Under the pieces are notes generated by a model. That model was not told the origin of the DNA. It ran no database searches and saw only the letters and a program-made list of their open reading frames with translations. DNA of 64,000 nucleotides from Pseudomonadota bacterium (lineage in GTDB: Bacteria; Pseudomonadota; Gammaproteobacteria; Burkholderiales; Burkholderiaceae_C): assembly GCA_023387335.1 (NCBI GenBank), contig JAEWIF010000004.1, positions 327,934 through 391,933 of the forward strand. Reading direction: 5' to 3'. Below, one piece after another: positions 51,411-59,227 of this stretch (the stretch's first letter is position 1; each line of letters opens with the position of its first letter). A program made the translations under genes and the position numbers.

Positions 51411-52016
51411 ATGGCCGCCGCCATCGACTACTACTTCGCCGCCCAGAGCCCGTGGACCTACCTGGGCCACGAACGCTTCCTGCGCATCGTGCGCGACACC
51501 GGCGCGCAGGTGCGCGTGCGGCCGGCTGACTACGGCAAGGTGTTCCCCCAGAGCGGCGGTCTGCCGCTGCCCAAGCGCGCGCCGCAGCGGCAGGCCTATC
51601 GCCTGGTCGAGCTCAAGCGCTTCTCGGACTTCCTGGGCGTGCCGATGAACCTGCAGCCCAGGTACTTCCCGGTGAACCCCGACGACGCGAGCCGGCTGAT
51701 CGTCGCGGTCGAACGCGACGACGGCGTGGGCGCGGCGCTCGCATTGAGCGGCGCGATCTTCGCGGCGGTGTGGCGGCAGGAGCGCGACATCGCCAGCCCC
51801 GAGGTGCTGGGCGAGCTGCTGGCCGAATGCGGGCTGCCCGCCGATCGGCTCGAGCGCAGCCGCGAGCCCGCGGTCCAGCAGGCGTACGAAGCGAACACCC
51901 AGGCCGCGATTGACGCGGGCGTGTTCGGTGCGCCAAGCTACGTGGTGAACGGCGAGATCTTCTGGGGCCAGGACCGCCTGGATTTCCTCGAACGCAAGCT
52001 GCGATCTTTCAACTGA
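51411..52016 (+). CDS. 2-hydroxychromene-2-carboxylate isomerase-like (DsbA/GST-kappa fold)
   Basis: A 201-residue glutathione-dependent isomerase-type protein. The N-terminus IDYYFAAQSPWTYLGHERF holds the catalytic serine of the family (replacing the DsbA CxxC), and the end VFGAPSYVVNGEIFWGQDRLDFLE is typical. The family acts in naphthalene or polycyclic aromatic degradation, but many members serve in other routes. ATG 51411 with AGGAGA upstream. It diverges from the SDR gene. Confidence 0.88.
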   Translation: MAAAIDYYFAAQSPWTYLGHERFLRIVRDTGAQVRVRPADYGKVFPQSGGLPLPKRAPQRQAYRLVELKRFSDFLGVPMNLQPRYFPVNPDDASRLIVAVERDDGVGAALALSGAIFAAVWRQERDIASPEVLGELLAECGLPADRLERSREPAVQQAYEANTQAAIDAGVFGAPSYVVNGEIFWGQDRLDFLERKLRSFN

Positions 52017-52030
52017 CAAGGAGACCAACC

Positions 52031-52717
52031 ATGGGTGCTTTCGTGGACCTTCAGGCCACCGATGGGTTCAGCTTCCCGGCGTACGTCGCCCAGCCCACCG
52101 GCCTGGCCAAGGGCGCGGTGGTCGTGCTGCAGGAGATCTTCGGCGTCAACTCGCACATCCGCTCGGTGGCCGACGGCTACGCCAACGAAGGCTACCTGGC
52201 CGTGGCGCCTTCGACCTTCCACCGCGTCAAGCCCGGTGTCGAGCTGGGCTACTCGCAGGACGACATGTCGGCTGGCTTCGCGCTCAAGACCGCCGTGGAA
52301 GCGCTGCCCGCCCCCGGCGTGCTGCAGGACATCCAGGCGGCCATCCGCCACGCCGCGCAGGCGGGCAAGGTCGGCATCGTCGGCTATTGCTGGGGCGGTC
52401 TCCTGACCTGGCGCTCGGCCTGCACGCTGGACGGCCTGTCGGCCGCGGTCTGCTACTACGGCGGCGGCATGACCACGCCGGACGAGGCCGCGCGCCAGCC
52501 GAAGGTGCCGACGATGGCGCACTTCGGCGAGAAGGACCACTGGATCCCGCTGGAGAGCGTCGAGGCCTTCCGCAAGGCGCATCCCGAAGTGGAAGTGCAC
52601 GTCTACAAGGCCGACCACGGCTTCAACTGCGACCAGCGCGCCTCCCACGACGCCGCCGCCGCCAAGCTGGCGCGCGAGCGCACGGTGGCGTTCTTCGCCA
52701 GGCACCTGGCCCGCTGA
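52031..52717 (+). CDS. Dienelactone hydrolase family protein
   Basis: A 228-residue alpha/beta hydrolase. The nucleophile is cysteine in GYCWGG, as in carboxymethylenebutenolidase; the Asp in GEKDHW and His in ADHGFNC complete the triad. Such enzymes open dienelactone in chlorocatechol pathways but also act on other lactones or esters. It starts 14 bases after the isomerase gene (AAGGAGA upstream). The pairing hints at an aromatic degradation role. Confidence 0.9.
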   Translation: MGAFVDLQATDGFSFPAYVAQPTGLAKGAVVVLQEIFGVNSHIRSVADGYANEGYLAVAPSTFHRVKPGVELGYSQDDMSAGFALKTAVEALPAPGVLQDIQAAIRHAAQAGKVGIVGYCWGGLLTWRSACTLDGLSAAVCYYGGGMTTPDEAARQPKVPTMAHFGEKDHWIPLESVEAFRKAHPEVEVHVYKADHGFNCDQRASHDAAAAKLARERTVAFFARHLAR

Positions 52718-52721
52718 CCGC

Positions 52722-53615
52722 GTGCGGCGCCTGATTGCGAGAGGGGCGGCACTGGCCGCCCTTGTCATGTGTTCGGCCGCCGCGCTCGCGGCCGACTACG
52801 GCGGCCCGCTGTTCGACGCGCACCTGCACTACAACGAGGAGGCGTGGGACGGCAAGCAGGGGCCGCATCCGATCGCCGACGTGCTGGCGCGCATGCAGCG
52901 CAACGGCGTGCGGGCGATCATCGCCAACTCGCGGCCGAACGACGGCACGCATGCGCTGGCCGCTTCGCCGCAGACACGCGCGGCCGGCGTGACGGTGGTT
53001 CCGTTCGTGCGGCTGTACCGCAATCGCGCCGACTATTCCAACTGGTTCCGCGACGAGAGCATCTACGCGATGGTGCAGGCGGAGCTGGCGCGCGGCACCG
53101 GTGCCGGGCCGTTCCGCGGCATCGGCGAGTTCCACCTGTACGACAGCGCCAACGCCGACGGCCCGGTGGCGCGCAAGCTGATGCAGCTGGCCGAGGACAG
53201 GCAGCTCGCGGTGCTGGCGCACATCGACGACAAGGCGGTGGAGCTGCTGATGGCGCACACCGCCTCGCGCGGCCAGCGGCTGCGCATGATCTGGGCCCAC
53301 ACCGGCATCGGCGGCGTGCCGGTCGCGCGCGTGGACCAGCTGATGGCGCGCTACCCGCAACTGGTCGGCGAGCTGTCGTACCGCCCCGGCCTCACCTGCG
53401 AGGGCGGCAAGCTCTGCCCCGAGTGGCGCCAGCTGATCCAGAAATACCCCGACCGTTTCGTGATCGGTTCGGACACCTGGATCAACCAGCGCTGGTCGTC
53501 CTACGACCAGCTCATGGCCGGCTATCGCACCTGGCTGGGCGACCTGCCCGCCGACCTCGCGCGCAAGGTGGCCTGGGCCAACGCGGCCGGCCTCTTCGGA
53601 CTTCCCCCACGATGA
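52722..53615 (+). CDS. Exported amidohydrolase-family protein (TatD/Amidohydro_2-like)
   Basis: A 297-residue protein with a signal peptide (cleavage about residue 24, ALA-AD). The mature part starts with the metal-binding DAHLHYNEEAW and has further ligand segments AHIDDKAVEL, WAHTGIG and IGSDTW, typical of the metal-dependent hydrolase fold. It starts with GTG at 52722, 4 bases after the dienelactone hydrolase stop, so the two are probably co-transcribed. The periplasmic substrate is unknown. Its stop overlaps the GST gene by 4 nt. Confidence 0.85.
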   Translation: MRRLIARGAALAALVMCSAAALAADYGGPLFDAHLHYNEEAWDGKQGPHPIADVLARMQRNGVRAIIANSRPNDGTHALAASPQTRAAGVTVVPFVRLYRNRADYSNWFRDESIYAMVQAELARGTGAGPFRGIGEFHLYDSANADGPVARKLMQLAEDRQLAVLAHIDDKAVELLMAHTASRGQRLRMIWAHTGIGGVPVARVDQLMARYPQLVGELSYRPGLTCEGGKLCPEWRQLIQKYPDRFVIGSDTWINQRWSSYDQLMAGYRTWLGDLPADLARKVAWANAAGLFGLPPR

Positions 53616-54262
53616 TCCAGCTCCACTACTACCCCAGCACCGCGGCCATGGTGCCGCACATCCTGCTCGAGGAGATCGGCGTTCCCTTCCAGCGCGTGCT
53701 GGTGGACCGCATGGCCAACGCGCACAAGGCGCCCGAGTACCTGCGCCTCAATCCGAACGGGCTGATCCCGGTGCTGGTCGACGGCGACCTCGTGCTCTAC
53801 GAGACCGCGGCCGTCGCGCTGCACCTGTGCGATTCGCATCCCGAAGCGCGGCTGGCGCCCGCGGTCGGCACGAACGAGCGCGCGCATTTCTACAAATGGC
53901 TCGCCTGGCTCGGCAACACGATGCAGGCCACGCTCGGGCTCTACTTCTATCCGGAGCGCTGGGTGGACGAGGGCAACGCCGAAGGCGCGAAGCAGCTGCG
54001 GCGCCATGCGCAGGCCAAGGTGGGAACGATGCTCGACCAGCTGGATGCCCACGTGGCGGGCACCGGCGGTCCGTGGTTCATGGGGCGCGACTACGGCGCG
54101 CTGGACGCATACGTGTTCACGCTGTGCCGCTGGACCCGCAACTTCGACGCCGGCCGCGCCCGCGATCGCGCGAACCTCGGGCCGTACCTGCAGCGGATGC
54201 TGGACCGCCCGGCGCTCCAGCGCGTGTTCGCCAACGAAGAGCTGAAGCCGCCCTTCGTCTGA
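53612..54262 (+). CDS. Glutathione S-transferase family protein
   Basis: A 216-residue two-domain GST. The thioredoxin-like part (about 1-80) contains YYPSTAAMVPHILLEEIG, LNPNGLIPVLVDGD and the GSH-binding YETAAVALHLCD; the helical C-terminal part follows. The N-terminal Ser/Thr pattern suggests a beta- or theta-like class. The ATG overlaps the amidohydrolase stop. It is probably the last gene of the 51411-54262 unit; role likely in conjugation or dehalogenation, unproven. Confidence 0.9.
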   Translation: MIQLHYYPSTAAMVPHILLEEIGVPFQRVLVDRMANAHKAPEYLRLNPNGLIPVLVDGDLVLYETAAVALHLCDSHPEARLAPAVGTNERAHFYKWLAWLGNTMQATLGLYFYPERWVDEGNAEGAKQLRRHAQAKVGTMLDQLDAHVAGTGGPWFMGRDYGALDAYVFTLCRWTRNFDAGRARDRANLGPYLQRMLDRPALQRVFANEELKPPFV

Positions 54263-54274
54263 GGCGCGAGCCGT

Positions 54275-55378
54275 TCAGCGCTCGCTGCGCTCCAGGTAGC
54301 GCTTGCGCCAGAACACCAGCCCGAGCACGGCGACGATGCCGAACATCGCCGCGATCGTGAACCAGAAGCCGACGGGGTCGGCCAGCAGCGGCATCTCGTG
54401 GAAGTTCATGCCGAAGACGCCGGTGATCAGGTTCAGCGGCAGGAAGATCGCCGTCAGCGCGGTGAGCGCCCGCATGGTGTTGTTGGTGCGATTGCTCTGG
54501 GCCGAGAAGTGAATCTGCACCACGCTCTCGGCGCCCTGCTCCATGCGCCGCACCTGCTGCACCACGCGCTGGATGTGCTCGATCACGTCGCGCGCCCGCG
54601 CCACCAGGCCGTCGCGCTCGGCCTGCGTCAGGTGCGAAGGCGGCTGCTCGCGCGCGGTGTCCAGCCACTCCTGCATGGCGTCGTTCTGTTCCTCGCACAG
54701 GTCCTCGAGCACGTGCAGCTCGCGGCGCGCCACCATCAGCGCGTTCCAGCCGCGGAAGTCGGAGCCGGGGCGCAGCAGCTCCAGCTGCCAGTGGTCCAGC
54801 TCGGTGGTGAGCTGCTTGCGCAGTTCCAGGTAGCTGTCGACCATGACGTTGACCATGCGCAGCATCAGGTCGGCGGGGCTGAAAGGCAGGCGGCTGCGGC
54901 CGCCGATGTAGCCCTCGTTCTGCACCGCGTCCGAGAGGTAGCGCGCGATGAAGGCGCGCGGGGTGTAGCAGCCTTCCGGGTGCACGGAGATCAGCAGCCG
55001 GTCGAACACCACGAAGCCGACCGCGCGCGTGCGGATGCGATAGAAGCTGGCCAGTGCCTGGGTGGGCGGCAGCTGCACCGAGTGCTCGTGGAGCTCGCGA
55101 TCGACCTCCTCGCCGGTGGCCAGGCGGCGGAACACCACCAGGTCGTAGATCGAGGTGTAGTCGTAGTCCGAAGGGTGGGCGCGGTTGGCCAGATCCTGCA
55201 CGTGCAGGTCCAGCATCGGCGAGCCACCGAGACGCGACGCCGCCTCCTGCAGGCGCGGCAGCTTGTCCGCGAGCGACTCGCGGTCCAGGTAGATCCAGAC
55301 GAATCCCTCCGCCGGCGGTTGCGCCGGCACCTCCTCGAGGAAGCGCAGCGTGCCGGGGTTGAATTCGACGATGTGCAT
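54275..55378 (-). CDS. CorA-type divalent cation channel
   Basis: A 367-residue CorA-family protein. A large cytoplasmic N-terminal domain (about 1-290) precedes two C-terminal membrane helices; the pore signature GMNF lies at the end of the first (LNLITGVFGMNFHEMP). Such pentamers carry Mg2+ and sometimes Co2+ or Zn2+ (ZntB branch). The basic tail RKRYLERSER matches family members. It lies 11 bases after hemB on the same strand. Confidence 0.92.
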   Translation of the reverse strand: MHIVEFNPGTLRFLEEVPAQPPAEGFVWIYLDRESLADKLPRLQEAASRLGGSPMLDLHVQDLANRAHPSDYDYTSIYDLVVFRRLATGEEVDRELHEHSVQLPPTQALASFYRIRTRAVGFVVFDRLLISVHPEGCYTPRAFIARYLSDAVQNEGYIGGRSRLPFSPADLMLRMVNVMVDSYLELRKQLTTELDHWQLELLRPGSDFRGWNALMVARRELHVLEDLCEEQNDAMQEWLDTAREQPPSHLTQAERDGLVARARDVIEHIQRVVQQVRRMEQGAESVVQIHFSAQSNRTNNTMRALTALTAIFLPLNLITGVFGMNFHEMPLLADPVGFWFTIAAMFGIVAVLGLVFWRKRYLERSER

Positions 55379-55389
55379 CGAGGGCGGCG

Positions 55390-56391
55390 TCAGGCGCGCA
55401 GCTTGCGCGCAGCCTCCAGGGCGAAGTAGGTCAGGACGCCGTCAGCTCCGGCGCGCTTGAAGGCGAGCAGGCTTTCCATCATCACCGCCTCGCCGGCCAG
55501 CCAGCCGTTGCGCGCGGCCGCCTGCAGCATCGCGTACTCGCCGGACACCTGGTAGACGAAGGTGGGCATGCGGAATTCGTCCTTCACGCGGCGCACGATG
55601 TCCAGGTACGGCATGCCGGGCTTGACCATCACCATGTCGGCGCCCTCGGCGATGTCCATCGCGACCTCGCGCAGCGCCTCGTCGCTGTTGGCCGGGTCCA
55701 TCTGGTAGACCTTCTTGTCGCTCTTGCCCAGGTTGCCGGCGGAGCCCACGGCGTCGCGGAAGGGGCCGTAGAACGCGCTCGCGTACTTGGCGCTGTAGGC
55801 CATGATGCGCGTGTGGATGGCGCCGCGCGCTTCCAGCGCCTGGCGGATCGCGCCGATGCGGCCGTCCATCATGTCGCTGGGCGCGACGATGTCCACGCCG
55901 GCCTCGGCCTGCGACAGCGCCTGGCGCACCAGGACTTCCACCGTCTCGTCGTTCAGGATGTAGCCGGTCTCGTCCAGCAGGCCGTCCTGGCCGTGGCTGG
56001 TGTAAGGATCGAGCGCCACGTCGGTCATCACGCCCAGGGTCGGGAAGCGCTCCTTGAGCCCGCGCACCACGCGCGGCACCAGGCCTTCCGGGTTGCAGGC
56101 CTCGCGGCCGTCCGGCGACTTGAGCGAGGGATCGATGACGGGGAACAGCGCCAGCGCGGGGATCCCGAGCTTCACGCATTCCTCGGCGACCGGCAGCAGC
56201 AGGTCGAGGCTGAGGCGTTCCACGCCGGGCATGGACGCGACGGGCTCGCGGCGGTCGCGGCCATCGAGCACGAACACCGGGTAGATGAGGTCGTGGGCCG
56301 TGAGTGCGTTCTCGCGCACAAGATTGCGCGTGAATTCGTCGCGGCGAAGCCGCCGCGGGCGGCCGTGGGGGAAGGAGGCGTGCAGGACCAT
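55390..56391 (-). CDS. hemB: Delta-aminolevulinic acid dehydratase (porphobilinogen synthase)
   Basis: A 333-residue enzyme joining two 5-aminolevulinates in haem synthesis. Active-site lysines are in AYSAKYASAFYGPFRDA and MVMVKPGMPYLD. The metal-site segment is DVALDPYTSHGQDG, the Asp-rich version of Mg-dependent enzymes, not the three-cysteine zinc site. The ATG at 56391 gives the family N-terminus; the longer open frame is not used. It diverges from hemJ and a candidate small RNA across 286 bases. Confidence 0.96.
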   Translation of the reverse strand: MVLHASFPHGRPRRLRRDEFTRNLVRENALTAHDLIYPVFVLDGRDRREPVASMPGVERLSLDLLLPVAEECVKLGIPALALFPVIDPSLKSPDGREACNPEGLVPRVVRGLKERFPTLGVMTDVALDPYTSHGQDGLLDETGYILNDETVEVLVRQALSQAEAGVDIVAPSDMMDGRIGAIRQALEARGAIHTRIMAYSAKYASAFYGPFRDAVGSAGNLGKSDKKVYQMDPANSDEALREVAMDIAEGADMVMVKPGMPYLDIVRRVKDEFRMPTFVYQVSGEYAMLQAAARNGWLAGEAVMMESLLAFKRAGADGVLTYFALEAARKLRA

Positions 56392-56491
56392 GGGGAAAAT
56401 TGTGCCGCATCGACCTGTCGCGATCTCCCGGCCACGCTTTGACCACAGGCGGAGCGAGCGCCAACGCATCCGCAGCGGCATAACCGTTTGC

Positions 56492-56520
56492 TTGTATCCG
56501 CGGGGGCTGTTTGTTAAATT
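56492..56520 (+). promoter_or_regulatory. Possible promoter of the hemB-hemJ intergenic RNA
   Basis: TTGTAT at 56492-56497, a 17-bp spacer, and TAAATT at 56515-56520. Both boxes are only partial matches to consensus. It would start transcription near 56527, just before the structured segment. Confidence 0.35.
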
Positions 56521-56526
56521 ACGCCC

Positions 56527-56626
56527 CGGGCAGCTTGCTGCTCCCCGCTTTTCCTCCCTGAGCGGGCGCCTTAATGTGTGACAGCAAAAAGGCTTCCTAC
56601 CCCGGCCGATGGCCGGGGTTTTTTTT
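56527..56626 (+). ncRNA. Candidate structured small RNA or attenuator leader upstream of hemJ
   Basis: About 100 nt with four successive hairpins: GGGCAG/CTGCTC (56528-56543), CCCGCT/AGCGGG (56544-56566), GCCTT/AAGGC (56568-56593) and a terminator stem CCCCGGCC/GGCCGGGG (56600-56618) followed by eight T. No sensible open frame is inside it. The order of three stems then a strong terminator fits a free small RNA or a riboswitch-like attenuator that controls hemJ, which starts 52 bases later. I cannot match it to a known RNA family. Confidence 0.5.
56600..56626 (+). terminator. Strong intrinsic terminator between hemB and hemJ
   Basis: An 8-bp perfect GC stem CCCCGGCC/GGCCGGGG with a 3-base loop followed by eight T, on the plus strand. 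No protein gene precedes it on that strand, which is why a small RNA or leader is proposed. Confidence 0.9.
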
Positions 56627-56677
56627 GGCGCGCCCCAATCCGCACGCGGCGAATCAGCCCTTCCGTACACTCCGGAC

Positions 56678-57100
56678 ATGCTCTGGGTCAAAGCGTTCCA
56701 CATCGTGTTCGTCGCCAGCTGGTTCGCGGGGTTGTTCTACCTGCCGCGCATCTACGTGAACCTGGCCATGGTGGCGCCGGGATCGGTGGCGGAGCGCGAG
56801 CGCCTGCTGCTGATGGCGCGCAAGCTCCTGCGTTTCACGACCTTGCTGGCCGTGCCCGCGCTCGCGTTGGGCCTGTGGCTCTGGCTCGGCTACGGGATCG
56901 GGCGCGGCAGCGGCTGGATGCACGCCAAGCTCACGGTGGTGCTGCTGGTCATCGGCTACCACCACGCCTGCGGGGTGATGCTGCGCAAGTTCGTGGCGGG
57001 CGGGCCGACGCGCAGCCACCGCTGGTACCGCTGGTTCAACGAAGCGCCGGTGCTGCTGCTGCTGGCGGCGGTGGTGCTGGTCGTCGTCAAGCCGTTCTGA
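56678..57100 (+). CDS. hemJ: HemJ-type protoporphyrinogen IX oxidase
   Basis: A 140-residue membrane protein with four helices. The start MLWVKAFHIVFVASWFAGLFYLPRIYV is the HemJ signature, with His8 as a probable haem ligand, and a later lysine-histidine pattern in HAKLTVVLLVIGYHH. HemJ oxidises protoporphyrinogen IX to protoporphyrin IX. Its place beside hemB fits haem synthesis. ATG 56678 chosen; the longer frame crosses the terminator. VanZ-like gene follows after 7 bases. Confidence 0.9.
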   Translation: MLWVKAFHIVFVASWFAGLFYLPRIYVNLAMVAPGSVAERERLLLMARKLLRFTTLLAVPALALGLWLWLGYGIGRGSGWMHAKLTVVLLVIGYHHACGVMLRKFVAGGPTRSHRWYRWFNEAPVLLLLAAVVLVVVKPF

Positions 57101-57107
57101 GGCCCCG

Positions 57108-58238
57108 GTGGCGGTGCGCAAGACCTCCGCATGGCCCCTCGCGCAGGCCTACGCGGCGCTGATCGTCTACGCGAGCCTGTACCCGTTCGAGGGTTGGCGT
57201 GACCAGGGCATCGCGCCCTGGGCTTTCCTCTCCAGCCCCTGGCCGCTCTACTGGACCGGCTTCGACCTCACGGCCAACACCGCCGGTTACGCGCCGTTCG
57301 GATTCCTGCTGGCGCTGGCCAGGATGCGCCGCGCCGAAAACCCGGGCACCTCGAGCAACGGGTCGGCCATCGCGTTCGCGACGCTGGCCGGCCTGGTGCT
57401 CGCCTTCTGCATGGAGGCGCTGCAGACCTACCTGCCGCGGCGCGTGCCGTCCAACCTGGATTTCGGACTCAACGTGCTGGGCACGCTGTTCGGCGCGGCG
57501 CTCGCGGGCGCGCTGGAGATGCTGGGTGCGATCGACCACTGGAGCCGCTTTCGCCTTCGCTGGTTCGTGGAGGAAGCGCACGGCGCGCTGGTGCTGCTGG
57601 CGCTGTGGCCGATCGCGCTGCTGTTCCCCGCGGCCGTGCCGCTCGGGCTCGGCCAGGTGTTCGAGCGGCTGGAGGCGGCGGTCGCGGAATGGTTGATGGA
57701 CACGCCTTTCCTCGAGTGGCTGCCGGTGCGCGACGTGGAACTGCAGCCGCTGATGCCCGGCACGGAACTCATTTGCGTGGCGCTTGGCGTCCTCGTGCCC
57801 TGCCTGCTGGCGTATTCGGTGATGCGGTCGGTGCCGCGGCGCGCGGTGTTCGCGGCGGTCGTGCTGGGCATGGGCGTCGGCGCCACGGCGCTCTCGGCCG
57901 CCCTGAGCTGGGGTCCGGTGCACGCCTGGTCGTGGCTGAGCTTCCCGGTGCGCCTGGGCCTCGGGGCCGGCCTGGTGCTGGCCTTGCTGATGCTGCCGCT
58001 GCCGCGGCGCGGCTGCGCGGCGCTGCTGCTGCTGGCGCTGGTGGTGCACCTGAGCCTGCTCAACCAGGCGCCCGAGAGCGCGTACTTCGCGCACACGCTG
58101 CAGACGTGGGAGCAGGGCCGCTTCATCCAGTTCCACGGCCTGGTGCAGTGGCTGGGATGGCTGTGGCCTTACGCGGCGCTGGCGTATGTGCTGGTGCGCG
58201 TCTCGACCGGCGAGCCGCGGCCTAGAATTTCGCAATGA
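57108..58238 (+). CDS. VanZ-like integral membrane protein
   Basis: A 376-residue membrane protein with about eight to ten helices. The N-terminal half has the VanZ pattern: VYASLYPFEGWR, DLTANTAGYAPFGFLL and EALQTYLPRRVPSNLDFGLNVLG. VanZ was linked to teicoplanin resistance, but in proteobacteria the function is unknown. It starts with GTG at 57108, 7 bases after hemJ, and its stop overlaps the ferredoxin gene by 4 nt. Confidence 0.87.
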   Translation: MAVRKTSAWPLAQAYAALIVYASLYPFEGWRDQGIAPWAFLSSPWPLYWTGFDLTANTAGYAPFGFLLALARMRRAENPGTSSNGSAIAFATLAGLVLAFCMEALQTYLPRRVPSNLDFGLNVLGTLFGAALAGALEMLGAIDHWSRFRLRWFVEEAHGALVLLALWPIALLFPAAVPLGLGQVFERLEAAVAEWLMDTPFLEWLPVRDVELQPLMPGTELICVALGVLVPCLLAYSVMRSVPRRAVFAAVVLGMGVGATALSAALSWGPVHAWSWLSFPVRLGLGAGLVLALLMLPLPRRGCAALLLLALVVHLSLLNQAPESAYFAHTLQTWEQGRFIQFHGLVQWLGWLWPYAALAYVLVRVSTGEPRPRISQ

Positions 58239-58576
58239 GTTCGCCGCAACGCTCCTACTACGAGCGCCACATCTTCTTCTGCCTGAACAAACGCGAGAAC
58301 GGCGAGAACTGCTGCGCCGACCATGACGCCCAGGCCGCCTTCGATCGCTGCAAGGCGCAGGTCAAGTCGCAAGGCCTGGCCGGCCCGGGCAAGGTGCGCG
58401 TCAACAAGGCCGGTTGCCTGGACCGCTGCGCGGGCGGCCCGATCGCCGTGGTCTATCCCGAGGCCGTCTGGTACACGTACGTGGACCAGCAGGACATCGA
58501 CGAGATCGTCGAGTCGCACCTGAAGAACGGTCGCGTGGTCGAGCGCCTGCTCACCCCGCCGCACCTGGGTCGCTGA
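58235..58576 (+). CDS. Thioredoxin-like [2Fe-2S] ferredoxin
   Basis: A 113-residue protein of the thioredoxin-like ferredoxin family. Cysteines at HIFFCLN and a later GCLDRCAGGP supply the cluster ligands (pattern C...C...CxxxC); an extra CC pair occurs at NGENCC. The start YERHIFFCLNKR and the end DIDEIVESHL match bacterial members of about 100 residues. Probably a redox carrier or cluster donor; partner unknown. It overlaps the VanZ stop and precedes a hydrolase. Confidence 0.9.
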   Translation: MSSPQRSYYERHIFFCLNKRENGENCCADHDAQAAFDRCKAQVKSQGLAGPGKVRVNKAGCLDRCAGGPIAVVYPEAVWYTYVDQQDIDEIVESHLKNGRVVERLLTPPHLGR

Positions 58577-58590
58577 GCGGCTCGCGCGCG

Positions 58591-59214
58591 ATGAATTCGC
58601 GGACCCAGCGGCTGCAGGCGCACGGCGCGGCCGGCGCCATCGAGGTGCTGCGCGACGACCCGGAGCACGCGAGCGAAGGCGTCGCCTTCATCGCTCATCC
58701 CCACCCCCTCTTCGGCGGCACCATGGAGAACAAGGTGGTGCAGACGCTCGCCCGAGCGTTCGTCCAGAGCGGCTGGAGCACGGTGCGCTTCAACTTCCGC
58801 GGCGTGGGTGCCAGCGCCGGCACGCACGACGAAGGGCGGGGCGAAGCCGACGACATGCGCGGCCTGGTGGCCGCCCTCGCGCCCGAGGGGCCGATCGCGC
58901 TGGCGGGCTTCTCGTTCGGCGCCTTCGTCACGAGCGGCGTGCTCGCTTCGCTCTGGACCTTGCGCGAGGTGCGCAAGGTGGTGCTGGTGGGCACCGCCGC
59001 ATCGCGTTTTTCCGTCTCCGCGATCCCGGCGGAGGCGCACGAGCGCACGCTGGTGGTCCACGGCGAGGAAGACGACACGGTGCCCTTGCAATCCGTCATG
59101 GACTGGGCGCGGCCGCAGTCACTTCCGGTCACTGTCGTGCCGGGAGGCGGGCACTTCTTTCACGGACAATTGCCGCTCCTGAAAGCCTTGGTGGCGCGCC
59201 ACCTCCGTTCCTGA
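58591..59214 (+). CDS. Alpha/beta hydrolase family protein
   Basis: A 207-residue hydrolase. Early AHPHPLFGGTMENKVV and FNFRGVGAS are typical of a small bacterial family near KANL3/dienelactone-type hydrolases. The nucleophile elbow is GFSFGA (Ser about 108), with the acid in EEDDTVP and His in GGGHFFHG. ATG 58591 was chosen. Substrate unknown. It sits between the ferredoxin and the D,D-carboxypeptidase homologue. Confidence 0.85.
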   Translation: MNSRTQRLQAHGAAGAIEVLRDDPEHASEGVAFIAHPHPLFGGTMENKVVQTLARAFVQSGWSTVRFNFRGVGASAGTHDEGRGEADDMRGLVAALAPEGPIALAGFSFGAFVTSGVLASLWTLREVRKVVLVGTAASRFSVSAIPAEAHERTLVVHGEEDDTVPLQSVMDWARPQSLPVTVVPGGGHFFHGQLPLLKALVARHLRS

Positions 59215-59227
59215 CCGCTCCCTGCCG

